DNA of 40,854 nt from Betaproteobacteria bacterium (GTDB lineage Bacteria; Pseudomonadota; Gammaproteobacteria; Burkholderiales; SG8-39), in NCBI GenBank assembly GCA_009693435.1, contig SHXF01000037.1, forward strand, positions 1-40,854, read 5' to 3'. Positions 16,449 through 25,374 of the stretch are shown here, one piece after another. Made by a program: the position numbers and the translations under genes. Every line of letters begins with the position of its first letter. Positions within the stretch are counted from its first letter, which is position 1. The notes under the pieces were generated by a model. It saw only the letters and a program-made list of their open reading frames with translations, did not search any database and had not been told where the DNA came from.

Positions 16449-18569
16449 ATGTCGCTGAGCGGCTGGATTCGCGACCGACTGTTTTCCGGCCGCGACGGCG
16501 CCGCCCCCGACCGCGCAACCAGCCTCGATGACAGCGGGGGCACGCCGCATGCCGATGCCAGGAACGCGGAACTGAAGAGGGCAATCGATCTTCACGAGGC
16601 CGGCGATCTGGCCGCAGCCGAGGCTTGCTACCGCGACATCCTTGAGCGCGATCCGGGGAATGCCAGGGCCCTCCATCTGCGCGGCCTGGTCGCCCATCAG
16701 CGCGATAACCAGCCGAATGCGCTTGCGCTCATCGAGCAAGCCATCGCAATCGACGCCACCGACGCGTTGTTCCACTTCAACAGGGCCAACGTGCTGCTGG
16801 CGATGAACCAGGTGGAGCCGGCGCTGGCCGCCTGTCGAGCCGCGCTGAACCTGCGGCCGCATTACCCCGCCGCACTGTTCAACATGGCAAGAATCCTGGA
16901 GCAAACCGGCGACGCGACCGCTTCCATGGGAGCGCTGGTGCGCGTGCTCGAAATCGAACCTTCCCTACCGGGCGCCTGGGAAGCGCTGGCCGCACGCTTG
17001 ATCGCCCACGGCGAGGAACGCCTGAAGAATCGCTCGACGCCGCAGGACCAGACTGCGCTGGCCGTGCTGCGCGCAACCTGGTCCGCGGCGGCCGATCCGC
17101 TCGAAGCACGCTTCATGCTGGGCTACCTGCTGCAGCAGCGCACGCACTGGAGCGAGGCGGTGTCGCACTACGAAGCCGTGCTCGCGCAGCGGCCCGGCCT
17201 GTGGACGGCGCGCAACAATCTCGGCAACTGCCTCAACCAGCTGGGCCGCATGGACGAAGCGGTGGCGCAATACCGTGCCGCTATGGCGCTGAATCCGGAC
17301 CTGCCGGACATTGCCTCGGGAATATGCAGCGGCGTGAACTACGATCCACGCTGCTCCCCGGGAGAGGTATTCCTCGAGCACCGCAACTGGACCCTGTCGT
17401 TTGCGCGGCGGCATTACCCCGGCGTGCTCACCTGGCCGAACGACCGCAACCCCGAAAAGCGGCTGCGCATCGGCTATCTGTCGCCGGACTTCTGCCGGCA
17501 TCCGGTATCGAACCTGTTTGCGCCCGTGGCGGAGCGCCACGACCGAAACGCGGTCGAAGTGTTCTGCTATTACAACTTCGGCCGCAACGACGCGATGACC
17601 GATCGGCTGCGGAGCAAGGCGGACACCTGGCGCGTGATCGTCGGCCTGTCCGACGAAGAGGTGGCCGCCCGCATCCGGGCCGACGGCATCGATATCCTGG
17701 TTGACCTCGCAGGCCACACTTCGCAGCACCGCTTGCTGGTGCTGGCGCGCCGGCCCGCACCCGTACAGGCCAGCTGGCTGGGCTACTTCACCACCACCGG
17801 GCTGAATACGGTCGATTACTTCGTCACCGACCCGCATTCCTCACCCGAAGGTCAGGACGCATGGTTCACCGAGAAACTGGTGCGCCTGCCACATACGCGA
17901 TTCTGCTACGAGCCCTGGGAAGGCATGCCGGAAGCCAATCCGCTGCCTGCCGAAATGCGGGGCGCGATCACATTCGGCTCGCTCAACAACCTTGCCAAGC
18001 TCAACCGGGACGTGCTCGAACTGTGGGGCCGGGTTGTTGCCGCCGTGCCGCGCAGCCGCCTGCTGTTGCAGGCGCACGGGCTGGGCGATGCGGCTAATCG
18101 AGAACGCGTCAGCGAACTCGCTGCAGACGCTGGATTGCCAGCGGATCGGCTGGATCTGCGGCCGTTCGAATTCATGCAGGTTGGCAGCAGCGCCTACCAC
18201 GACATCGACATCGCGCTCGATCCGTTTCCGTTTTGCGGCGGCCTCAGCAGTTTCGATGCGTTGTGGATGGGTGTGCCGGTCGTCACCCTTCCGCAGCAAC
18301 TGATCGCGGGCCGGCAGACGACCGGCATGCTGGCCAACCTGGGCATGCAGGAACTGATTGCGCGCGATGCCGCCGATTACGTCCGCATCGCCGCGGAACT
18401 CGCGGCCGATCACGCGCGCCTCGCCGCGTATCGGGCAGGTCTGCGGAATCGTTTTCGCGCCTCGCCCCTCGCCGACTATGCGGTCTTCACGAAAAATCTC
18501 GAGCGCGCCTACCGGACGATGTGGCGCGCCTGGGTTGCGGATGGCCCCAAAGAGGCGATCACCCTATAA
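16449..18569 (+). CDS. TPR-containing O-GlcNAc-transferase-like (GT41/SPINDLY-type) protein
   Basis: The 706-residue protein has an N-terminal stack of tetratricopeptide repeats (about residues 35-295), with units such as GDLAAAEACYRDILERDPGN, then ARNNLGNCLNQLGRMDEAVAQYR. A C-terminal GT41 domain follows: RIGYLSPDFCRHPVSNLF carries the equivalent of the OGT active-site histidine. DILVDLAGHTSQHRL, RPAPVQASWLGYFTTTGL and FGSLNNLAKLN (the sugar-nucleotide lysine region) come next, then LDPFPFCGGLSSFDALWMGVPVV. Such proteins transfer a sugar from a nucleotide donor to serine/threonine of proteins, but bacterial acceptors are mostly unknown. No signal peptide is visible, so it is cytosolic. No neighbouring sugar-nucleotide or flagellin genes hint at a target. 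Confidence 0.88.
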   Translation: MSLSGWIRDRLFSGRDGAAPDRATSLDDSGGTPHADARNAELKRAIDLHEAGDLAAAEACYRDILERDPGNARALHLRGLVAHQRDNQPNALALIEQAIAIDATDALFHFNRANVLLAMNQVEPALAACRAALNLRPHYPAALFNMARILEQTGDATASMGALVRVLEIEPSLPGAWEALAARLIAHGEERLKNRSTPQDQTALAVLRATWSAAADPLEARFMLGYLLQQRTHWSEAVSHYEAVLAQRPGLWTARNNLGNCLNQLGRMDEAVAQYRAAMALNPDLPDIASGICSGVNYDPRCSPGEVFLEHRNWTLSFARRHYPGVLTWPNDRNPEKRLRIGYLSPDFCRHPVSNLFAPVAERHDRNAVEVFCYYNFGRNDAMTDRLRSKADTWRVIVGLSDEEVAARIRADGIDILVDLAGHTSQHRLLVLARRPAPVQASWLGYFTTTGLNTVDYFVTDPHSSPEGQDAWFTEKLVRLPHTRFCYEPWEGMPEANPLPAEMRGAITFGSLNNLAKLNRDVLELWGRVVAAVPRSRLLLQAHGLGDAANRERVSELAADAGLPADRLDLRPFEFMQVGSSAYHDIDIALDPFPFCGGLSSFDALWMGVPVVTLPQQLIAGRQTTGMLANLGMQELIARDAADYVRIAAELAADHARLAAYRAGLRNRFRASPLADYAVFTKNLERAYRTMWRAWVADGPKEAITL

Positions 18570-18584
18570 TCCATCACAGTCAAT

Positions 18585-18648
18585 CGGGATAAACAGCATG
18601 CGGGATAAACAGCATGCGGGATAAACAGCATGCGGGATGAAACGTATG
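18585..18648. repeat. 16-bp tandem repeat before the peptide-binding protein gene
   Basis: Three perfect copies of CGGGATAAACAGCATG (18585, 18601, 18617) and a diverged fourth (18633-18648) lie between the GT41 stop and the binding-protein gene. The fourth copy contains an ATG at 18637 in frame with that gene. Confidence 0.95.
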
Positions 18649-18702
18649 CGTGCTGAACCGCATGCTGCACCCGAGAACAATCACGATACCAGGGAGCGGC
18701 AA

Positions 18703-20277
18703 TTGCAACCCAGTCCGACAGCCTTCACCCGATTCCTGTTCGCCGCGCTGTGCTTCGCAGCAGCGACGCATACCGCGGCCGCCGACCTTCGCATCGGCCT
18801 TTCAGCCGACGTGACGTCCATGGATCCGCACTTTTTGAACATTTCGCCCAACAACAACGTCGGCTGGCATGTGTTCGAAGCGCTGACCCACGTCGACGAG
18901 AACACGCGGCTGATCCCGGGTCTCGCCACCGCCTGGCGCGCGGTCAATCCGACCACCTGGGAATTCACACTCCGGCGCGGCGTGAAATTCCACGACGGCA
19001 GCGACCTCACGGCCGACGATGTGGTGTTCTCCATCGAGCGCGCCGCGAAATTGCCGAACGGGCAGTACGCGAGTTTCGTGCAACGCCTCACCGAGAAGAC
19101 CGCGGTCGACGCGCATACCCTGCGCGTGAGGACAGCCACGCCGTATGCCATGGTGCCTTACGACCTCAATTCGATCTTTGTCGTCTCGAAGAAGGCCGCC
19201 GCCAATGCAGCCACCGAAGACTTCAACAGCGGCAAGGCGATGATCGGCACCGGGCCCTTCCGCTTCGTCCGCTTCGCCCGCGGGGACCGGGTGGAACTGG
19301 CGCGCAATGAACGCTGGTGGGGGGCCGGGGACAACAAGACGGCGGCGTGGGACAAGGTCACCTTCCGCATCATGCCGACCGACCCGACGCGCCTTGCCGC
19401 CCTGCTCGCCGGAGACGTGGACATGGTGGAGCAGATCCCGACGGCCGATCTCGCGCGCGTCCGCGTCAATACAAAGTTCCAGACCGCGCAAAAAGTGTCA
19501 TGGCGCACGATTTTCTTTCATCTCGACCAGAGTCGCGACCGCGCGCCCTCGCTGACTGACCGCGCCGGCAAGCCGCTGGAGAAAAATCCGTTCAAGGACG
19601 CCCGGGTGCGCATGGCGATATCGAAGGCCATCAACCGGCAGGCCATTGTCGAGCGCGTCATGGAAGGCGGCGCCACCCCCGCCTCGAATCTCGTCTCCCC
19701 GCCGGTGTTCGGCCACGCCGGCGCATTGAAACCGGAAGCGTTCGACGTGGAAGGCGCAAAGAAGCTGCTGGCCGAGGCAGGCTATCCGAATGGTTTCGCG
19801 ATGACCCTGCACGCGCCCAACAACCGCTATGTCAACGACGACCAGATCGCGCAGGTGGTGGCGCAGATGCTCGCGCGGGCCGGCATACAGGCGAAAGTCG
19901 AGGCGCTGCCCATCAACGCCTACCTGCCGAAAGCGCGCAATGGCGATTTTTCATTCGCCATGCTCGGCTGGGGGTCTTTCTCGGCGGACCTGGCGCTGCG
20001 CTCGCTGCTCGCGACCCCGGATAAGGACAAGGGCTACGGCACCTGGAACTGGTCGAACTACAGCAACGCGAAAGTCGACCAGTTGCTGGACCAGGCGTTT
20101 GCCACGGTGGACGACAAGCGCCGCGAGGAGATTGCGCGCGAGGCAATGCAACTGGCCATGCGCGACGTCGCAGTCATTCCCCTGCATCATCAACTGGTCA
20201 CCTGGGCCATGCGCAGGCCGCTCACCTACGTCGCGCGCACCGACGAATACACCTTCGCGCACCACGTGCGGCAGTGA
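18703..20277 (+). CDS. Peptide/nickel-type ABC transporter substrate-binding protein
   Basis: This is a family 5 (DppA/OppA/NikA-like) periplasmic binding protein that delivers a ligand, usually a short peptide, to the permeases encoded next. From the TTG at 18703 it has 524 residues. A signal peptide (FTRFLFAALCFAAATHTAAA) is followed by the mature start DLRIGLSADVTSMDPHF, the family opening. WEFTLRRGVKFHDGSDLTADDVVFSIERA is the SBP_bac_5 signature region. I chose TTG because AGGGAG lies six bases before it and the signal peptide then has a normal short N-region. An ATG at 18637 in the same frame would add 22 polar residues and starts inside the tandem repeat. It is the first gene of a five-gene importer. 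Confidence 0.92.
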   Translation: MQPSPTAFTRFLFAALCFAAATHTAAADLRIGLSADVTSMDPHFLNISPNNNVGWHVFEALTHVDENTRLIPGLATAWRAVNPTTWEFTLRRGVKFHDGSDLTADDVVFSIERAAKLPNGQYASFVQRLTEKTAVDAHTLRVRTATPYAMVPYDLNSIFVVSKKAAANAATEDFNSGKAMIGTGPFRFVRFARGDRVELARNERWWGAGDNKTAAWDKVTFRIMPTDPTRLAALLAGDVDMVEQIPTADLARVRVNTKFQTAQKVSWRTIFFHLDQSRDRAPSLTDRAGKPLEKNPFKDARVRMAISKAINRQAIVERVMEGGATPASNLVSPPVFGHAGALKPEAFDVEGAKKLLAEAGYPNGFAMTLHAPNNRYVNDDQIAQVVAQMLARAGIQAKVEALPINAYLPKARNGDFSFAMLGWGSFSADLALRSLLATPDKDKGYGTWNWSNYSNAKVDQLLDQAFATVDDKRREEIAREAMQLAMRDVAVIPLHHQLVTWAMRRPLTYVARTDEYTFAHHVRQ

Positions 20278-20320
20278 CTGGGCCGTAACCCCGCAGTAAT
20301 CCACCAGCGGCGCCGCGTCA

Positions 20321-21298
20321 ATGTTCGTCTATTTCATCCGGCGATTGCTGCAGAGCGTGCTGGTGCTGTTCGTCATGTCGTTGCTGGTATTCGCCGGAGT
20401 ATTCGCCATCGGCAATCCGGTGGACATACTCATCAGCCCGCAGGCCGACCAGGCGGAAATAGCGCGCCTTACCGCGGCGCTCGGCCTCGACCGGCCGCTG
20501 TGGGAACAGTACTGGGTATTCCTCAAGCAGGCGATGCAAGGCAATCTCGGCAAATCGTTCGCATTCAATATCCCGGCCATACAGCTGATTCTCGAGCGGC
20601 TGCCCGCCACCCTGGAACTGGCGACCGCAGCCATGCTCATTGCCATCCTCTTCGGCATACCGCTCGGACTCTGGGCAGGACTGAAGCCGGACTCGTCCGC
20701 CGGCAAGGCCATCATGGCCGGATCCATCCTCGGCTTCTCGCTGCCGACGTTCTGGGTGGGCCTCATCCTCATCATGATCTTTGCGGTGCAACTCGGCTGG
20801 CTGCCCGCCAGTGGCCGCGGTCCGACGGTCGACGTGCTGGGTGTGCCGGTCAGCTTCCTCAGCCGCGAAGGGCTGATGCACCTTGCGCTGCCGGCATTCA
20901 ACCTCGCCCTGTTCAAGCTGTCGCTGATCATCAGGCTGACGCGCGCCGGGACTCGCGAAGCGCTGCTGCAGGACTATGTCAAGTTCGCCCGCGCCAAGGG
21001 CCTCACCAATACCCGCGTAGTCGGCGTGCATGTGTTGAAGAACATCCTCATCCCCATCGTCACGGTAATGGGCCTGGAATTCGGCTCGGTAATCGCATTC
21101 GCCATCGTCACCGAATCGGTGTTCGCCTGGCCCGGCATGGGCAAGCTGCTGATCGAATCGATCAACGTCCTCGACCGGCCGGTGATCGTCGCCTACCTGT
21201 GCATCATCGTGGTGCTGTTCATCCTCATCAATCTGGTGGTGGACCTGATCTATTCACTGCTCGATCCGAGAGTCAGGATGGCCGATGCCGACAGCTGA
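20321..21298 (+). CDS. ABC transporter permease, DppB/OppB type
   Basis: The 325-residue inner-membrane protein begins MFVYFIRRLLQSVLVLFVMS, the typical first helix of DppB-like permeases. About six membrane segments are visible. LDRPLWEQYWVFLKQAMQGNLGKSF is the family's conserved periplasmic stretch. The cytoplasmic EAA-like loop reads TREALLQDYVKFARAKGL, which docks onto the ATPases. VVDLIYSLLDPRVR is the standard C-terminus. It overlaps the next permease gene by 14 bases and pairs with it to form the channel. Confidence 0.94.
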   Translation: MFVYFIRRLLQSVLVLFVMSLLVFAGVFAIGNPVDILISPQADQAEIARLTAALGLDRPLWEQYWVFLKQAMQGNLGKSFAFNIPAIQLILERLPATLELATAAMLIAILFGIPLGLWAGLKPDSSAGKAIMAGSILGFSLPTFWVGLILIMIFAVQLGWLPASGRGPTVDVLGVPVSFLSREGLMHLALPAFNLALFKLSLIIRLTRAGTREALLQDYVKFARAKGLTNTRVVGVHVLKNILIPIVTVMGLEFGSVIAFAIVTESVFAWPGMGKLLIESINVLDRPVIVAYLCIIVVLFILINLVVDLIYSLLDPRVRMADADS

Positions 21299-22193
21299 AC
21301 GGATTCCGGCGCAGGTTGCCGAACAAACGCCGCTGCGCCGCATAGTCACTGATTTTGCGCAGAGCCGCATCGCGCTGGCGGGTCTCGCCCTGCTGGTGCT
21401 GATCCTGCTCGCTGCACTATTTGCCCCGCTGGTTTCGCCGCAGAATCCCTACGACCTGGGGCAACTGGACGTGATGGATTCGCGCCTGCCGCCAGGCTCG
21501 GCTTCGGCCGACGGCAGAACTTACTGGCTGGGCACCGACGATCAGGGACGCGACATGCTGTCCGGCATCTTCTACGGACTGCGCATCAGCGTCGGGGTCG
21601 GCGTGGCCAGCACGCTGTTCGGCCTGGCGATCGGCATGAGCCTTGGCCTCCTGGCCGCCTGGTTCGGCGGCTGGGTGGACACGCTCATCATGCGCATCGT
21701 CGACATCCAGCTGTCGTTTCCGGCGATCCTGATCGCACTGGTGCTGCTCGCGCTGCTGGGCCAGGGACTGGACAAGATCATCTTTGCCCTGGTTGCGGTG
21801 CAGTGGGCTTACTACGCGCGCACCGTGCGCTCCAGCGCGCTGGTGGAGCGGCGGCGCGAGTACATAGAAGCCGCCCTCAGCCTCGCCCTTTCCCCGGCGC
21901 GCATCGTGTTCCGCCATCTACTGCCCAACTGTCTGCCGCCGCTGATCGTGGTGGCGACAGTGCAGGTTGCCGCGGCGATCGCGCTGGAGGCCACCCTGTC
22001 GTTTCTCGGGCTGGGCCTGCCGATCACCGAACCCTCGCTCGGCCTGCTCATCGCCAACGGTTTCAGCTATCTGATGTCCGGCAAATACTGGATCAGTTTC
22101 TTTCCCGGGATCGCGCTGCTGCTCACCATCGTCAGCATCAACCTGGTGGCCGACCAGTTGCGCGACGTGCTCAACCCGCGGTTGCAGAAATGA
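21285..22193 (+). CDS. ABC transporter permease, DppC/OppC type
   Basis: The 302-residue inner-membrane protein is the second half of the importer channel. SRIALAGLALLVLILLAALFAPLVSP is the first helix with the OppC-type N-terminal signature, YWLGTDDQGRDMLSGIFYGLRISVGVG is the family hallmark, and RREYIEAALSLALSPARIVFRHLLPN is the ATPase-coupling loop. It ends VADQLRDVLNPRLQ, as DppC proteins do. The start ATG at 21285 lies within the end of the preceding permease gene. After it comes a 97-base gap holding a dRS3-like repeat. Confidence 0.94.
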   Translation: MPTAERIPAQVAEQTPLRRIVTDFAQSRIALAGLALLVLILLAALFAPLVSPQNPYDLGQLDVMDSRLPPGSASADGRTYWLGTDDQGRDMLSGIFYGLRISVGVGVASTLFGLAIGMSLGLLAAWFGGWVDTLIMRIVDIQLSFPAILIALVLLALLGQGLDKIIFALVAVQWAYYARTVRSSALVERRREYIEAALSLALSPARIVFRHLLPNCLPPLIVVATVQVAAAIALEATLSFLGLGLPITEPSLGLLIANGFSYLMSGKYWISFFPGIALLLTIVSINLVADQLRDVLNPRLQK

Positions 22194-22218
22194 CCGTGCC
22201 AGCCGAGCGAGCCCGGTC

Positions 22219-22289
22219 AGCCCCGCGGAAGCGCGGATCGGGTCGTGCTCGGGGAAAGACCTGGATTCCCGCTTTCGCGAGAATGACGG
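22219..22289. repeat. dRS3-like dispersed repeat inside the peptide-transporter operon
   Basis: ATTCCCGCTTTCGCGAGAAT at 22265-22284 matches the Neisseria dRS3 form (ATTCCC, eight bases, GGGAAT) with one mismatch. It sits in the familiar context CCTGGATTCCCGC...GAATGACGG seen as an intergenic repeat in many proteobacteria. A related CCGCGGAAGCGCGGAT lies just upstream near 22233. It fills most of the gap between the second permease and the first ATPase. Confidence 0.6.
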
Positions 22290-22290
22290 T

Positions 22291-23291
<1,001 letters not shown>

Positions 23292-23295
<4 letters not shown>

Positions 23296-24302
23296 GCGAG
23301 GTTGCGAGCACCGAGACCATGCTCGAACTCAAAAAGGTATCCAGGCGTTTCGTCCGCAAGCGCGACATCGCAGCGAGAATCGCCGGCATGCTGGGCGCGA
23401 ATACTGGCGATGAAACGGTGCACGCCGTCGATAACGTGTCGCTGGCCATCGCGCCGGGCGAAGTGGTCGGACTGGTAGGCGAATCGGGCTGCGGCAAATC
23501 CACGCTCGGCCGCCTCGCGGCCGGGCTGCTCAAGCCGGACGAAGGCGAGCGGCTGTGGCGAGGGCGCATGACAGACGAACTATCGTCGGATGAGCAGCGC
23601 CGTGCGAAACTTGCCGTGCAGATGATCTTTCAGGATCCCTACGCATCACTCAACCCGCGCATGCGTGTCGAGGACATCGTCGGAGAAGCGCCGGTGGTGC
23701 ATGGCATTGTCGCAAGCCGCGACCGGCGCGCGCACGTGGCCGCCATCCTGGAACGGGTCGGGCTGGACCCTGGCCTGATGCGCCGCTTCCCGCACCAATT
23801 CTCCGGCGGACAGCGGGCGCGCATCGGTATCGCCCGCGCACTGGCCGTCAACCCGGAATTCCTGGTGTGCGATGAAGCGGTTGCGGCGCTGGATGTCTCG
23901 ATACAGGCGCAGGTGCTGAATCTTTTCATCAGCCTGCGCGAGCAGTTGCGCCTGACCTATCTCTTCATCAGCCACGATCTGGGCGTGGTGCGACATCTCT
24001 CGGACCGGGTGGTGATCATGTACCTCGGGCGCGTCGTCGAAATCGCGCCGACCGAGGAACTCTATGCACGTCCCAATCATCCGTATACACAGGCGCTGTT
24101 GGCCGAGATTCCGCAACTGGAAACCAGACGGAAAACGTTCGTACTGGTGAAAGGCGAAATCCCCTCGCCGCTCAACCCGCCTTTCGGATGCCATTTTCAT
24201 CCGCGTTGCCCACGTGCCATGGCACGCTGTAGTGTGGAACGGCCTCAGTTGCTGATCGTAGGACCCGGCAGGGTGTCGGCCTGTCATCTGAACGACAAAT
24301 AA
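23292..24302 (+). CDS. ABC transporter ATP-binding protein, DppF/OppF type
   Basis: The 336-residue second ATPase of the peptide importer begins MSEVASTETMLELKKVSRRF. Walker A is GESGCGKST, the Q-loop MIFQDPYASLNPRMRV, the signature FSGGQRARIGIARAL and Walker B FLVCDEAVAALDVS. The C-terminal oligopeptide extension GEIPSPLNPPFGCHFHPRCPRAM is intact. The Walker B glutamate is followed by AVAALD rather than the more common PVSALD, a mild variation. It starts inside the preceding stop codon (ATGA overlap) and ends the operon. Confidence 0.95.
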
Positions 24303-24397
24303 GACTTACCACGCCGGCGCATTGACTCAACCGATGATAAATGTCGTTCGCCAAGTGTCGACAGTTCGAACCTGAGTTTAGACTATCAATATTCCCT

Positions 24398-24416
24398 AAG
24401 TGGGAACATCCCACTT
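24398..24416. promoter_or_regulatory. Perfect palindrome upstream of the toxin-antitoxin-like pair
   Basis: AAGTGGGA and TCCCACTT form a perfect 8-bp inverted repeat with a 3-base centre (ACA), 34 bases before the antitoxin-like ATG. Its position fits an autoregulatory operator bound by the antitoxin. The surrounding 24303-24449 holds no gene and no convincing promoter hexamers. Confidence 0.55.
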
Positions 24417-24449
24417 GACCATGTGTCTCCGAAGGGCCAGACTTCCCGT

Positions 24450-24737
24450 ATGGCAACGCGCTTCGAAGCACGACACAAGACAACGGATTCCAAGGGCCGA
24501 GTGGCACTCGGCGGCCACTTTGCAAACCGCGCGGTGCTCATCGAGCATCGCAGCGACGACGAGGTCGTAGTCCGGCTGGCGCGCGTGATCCCGGAGCGCG
24601 AAGCATGGCTCTACGAGAACCCGAAAGCCTTGACATTGGTGCGCCGCGGACTCGAGCAGGCCCGAAAGGGCAAGATTGCAAAGAATCCGCCGGATCTGAA
24701 GGCGGCTGCGAATCTCGCCAGGCAGATCGAGGACTGA
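24450..24737 (+). CDS. Putative antitoxin of a type II toxin-antitoxin pair
   Basis: The 95-residue protein has an N-terminal segment KTTDSKGRVALGGHFANRAVLIEHRSDDEVVV that resembles the swapped-hairpin (AbrB/MazE-like) DNA-binding fold. A C-terminal region RREG-like in style, VRRGLEQARKGKIAKNPPDLK, is lysine-rich and probably flexible, suited to neutralising a partner. Its stop overlaps the next start by one base (TGATG). A GTG at 24423 in the same frame would add nine residues. The small size, tight coupling and upstream palindrome support an antitoxin role. Family recognition is partial, so the function is an inference. Confidence 0.6.
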   Translation: MATRFEARHKTTDSKGRVALGGHFANRAVLIEHRSDDEVVVRLARVIPEREAWLYENPKALTLVRRGLEQARKGKIAKNPPDLKAAANLARQIED

Positions 24738-25087
24738 TGCCCTTCACGCTTGTCTGGCTTGATGAATCAACAGACACTTTCAACGAGCTTGCGGCGGCGG
24801 CCGGAAAATCACTGGAGAATCGGCAGAGCTCCGGAAAGGCAAAGGCCTCAAAACAGGAGGGGCTTTTCAAACAAGTCGTAAAGTGCGTTGAACTTCTTCA
24901 GGCAAGCCCTCGCCACCCGGGCCTCCAGACTCACGAATACCATTCGATCGAGAGTCCCTACGATCCCGACGCCAAGGTCTTCGAGGCGTACGCTCAAAAC
25001 CGTACCCCCGGTGCCTACCGTGTCTTCTGGTGCTACGGCCCGAAGAAGGCCGAGATCACGATCATTGCAATAACACCGCATCCTTAG
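24737..25087 (+). CDS. Putative RelE/ParE-like toxin
   Basis: The 116-residue protein begins MPFTLVWLDESTDTFNELA and contains KQVVKCVELLQASPRHPGLQTHEY, then YRVFWCYGPKKAEITIIAITPHP at the C-terminus. The helix pair followed by strands with R-x-x-W/F and an ITII-x-x-x-xHP ending is characteristic of RelE/ParE-superfamily toxins. These either cleave mRNA on the ribosome or poison gyrase; the sequence does not say which. It is translationally coupled to the antitoxin-like gene. Antitoxin-first order is the usual arrangement. It is convergent with the fnr remnant, with only 19 bases between the two stops. Confidence 0.65.
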   Translation: MPFTLVWLDESTDTFNELAAAAGKSLENRQSSGKAKASKQEGLFKQVVKCVELLQASPRHPGLQTHEYHSIESPYDPDAKVFEAYAQNRTPGAYRVFWCYGPKKAEITIIAITPHP

Positions 25088-25106
25088 TCATCACTCGCAC
25101 AGCCCA

Positions 25107-25367
25107 TCAGTTCGCGCTGCGTTCCATCACCCGCTCACGAGCCTCGCTGTCCAGGATGTGGATGGATTTCTGCTGCACGCCGATCATTTCTTCCATCTGG
25201 AACCTGGAGAAAACACGACTGACGGTTTCCAGTTTCAATCCGAGGTAACTGCCTATCTCCTCGCGTGTCATCTGCAGGTGGAATTCCGACGGCGAGTAGC
25301 CAGGCACCGCAAAGCGTTGCAACGGATCGGGCAGGAACATATTGGTCACGGTTGGGCTACGCAGCAC
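25107..25367 (-). pseudogene. 5'-truncated fnr/crp-family regulator remnant (DNA-binding domain only)
   Basis: From about residue 16 the 86-codon frame reads LQRFAVPGYSPSEFHLQMTREEIGSYLGLKLETVSRVFSRFQ and then IGVQQKSIHILD, which is the C-terminal helix-turn-helix of an FNR-type regulator. The E-xx-SR recognition residues of FNR are kept in LETVSR. The whole sensor domain (about 150 residues, including the cluster cysteines) is missing. Immediately upstream is the end of the Bug gene, only seven bases away. The first 10-15 codons do not look like FNR. The remnant could still be translated from the upstream cluster, but I read it as a broken gene at a rearrangement junction. Confidence 0.75.
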
Positions 25368-25374
25368 CGGCCGT

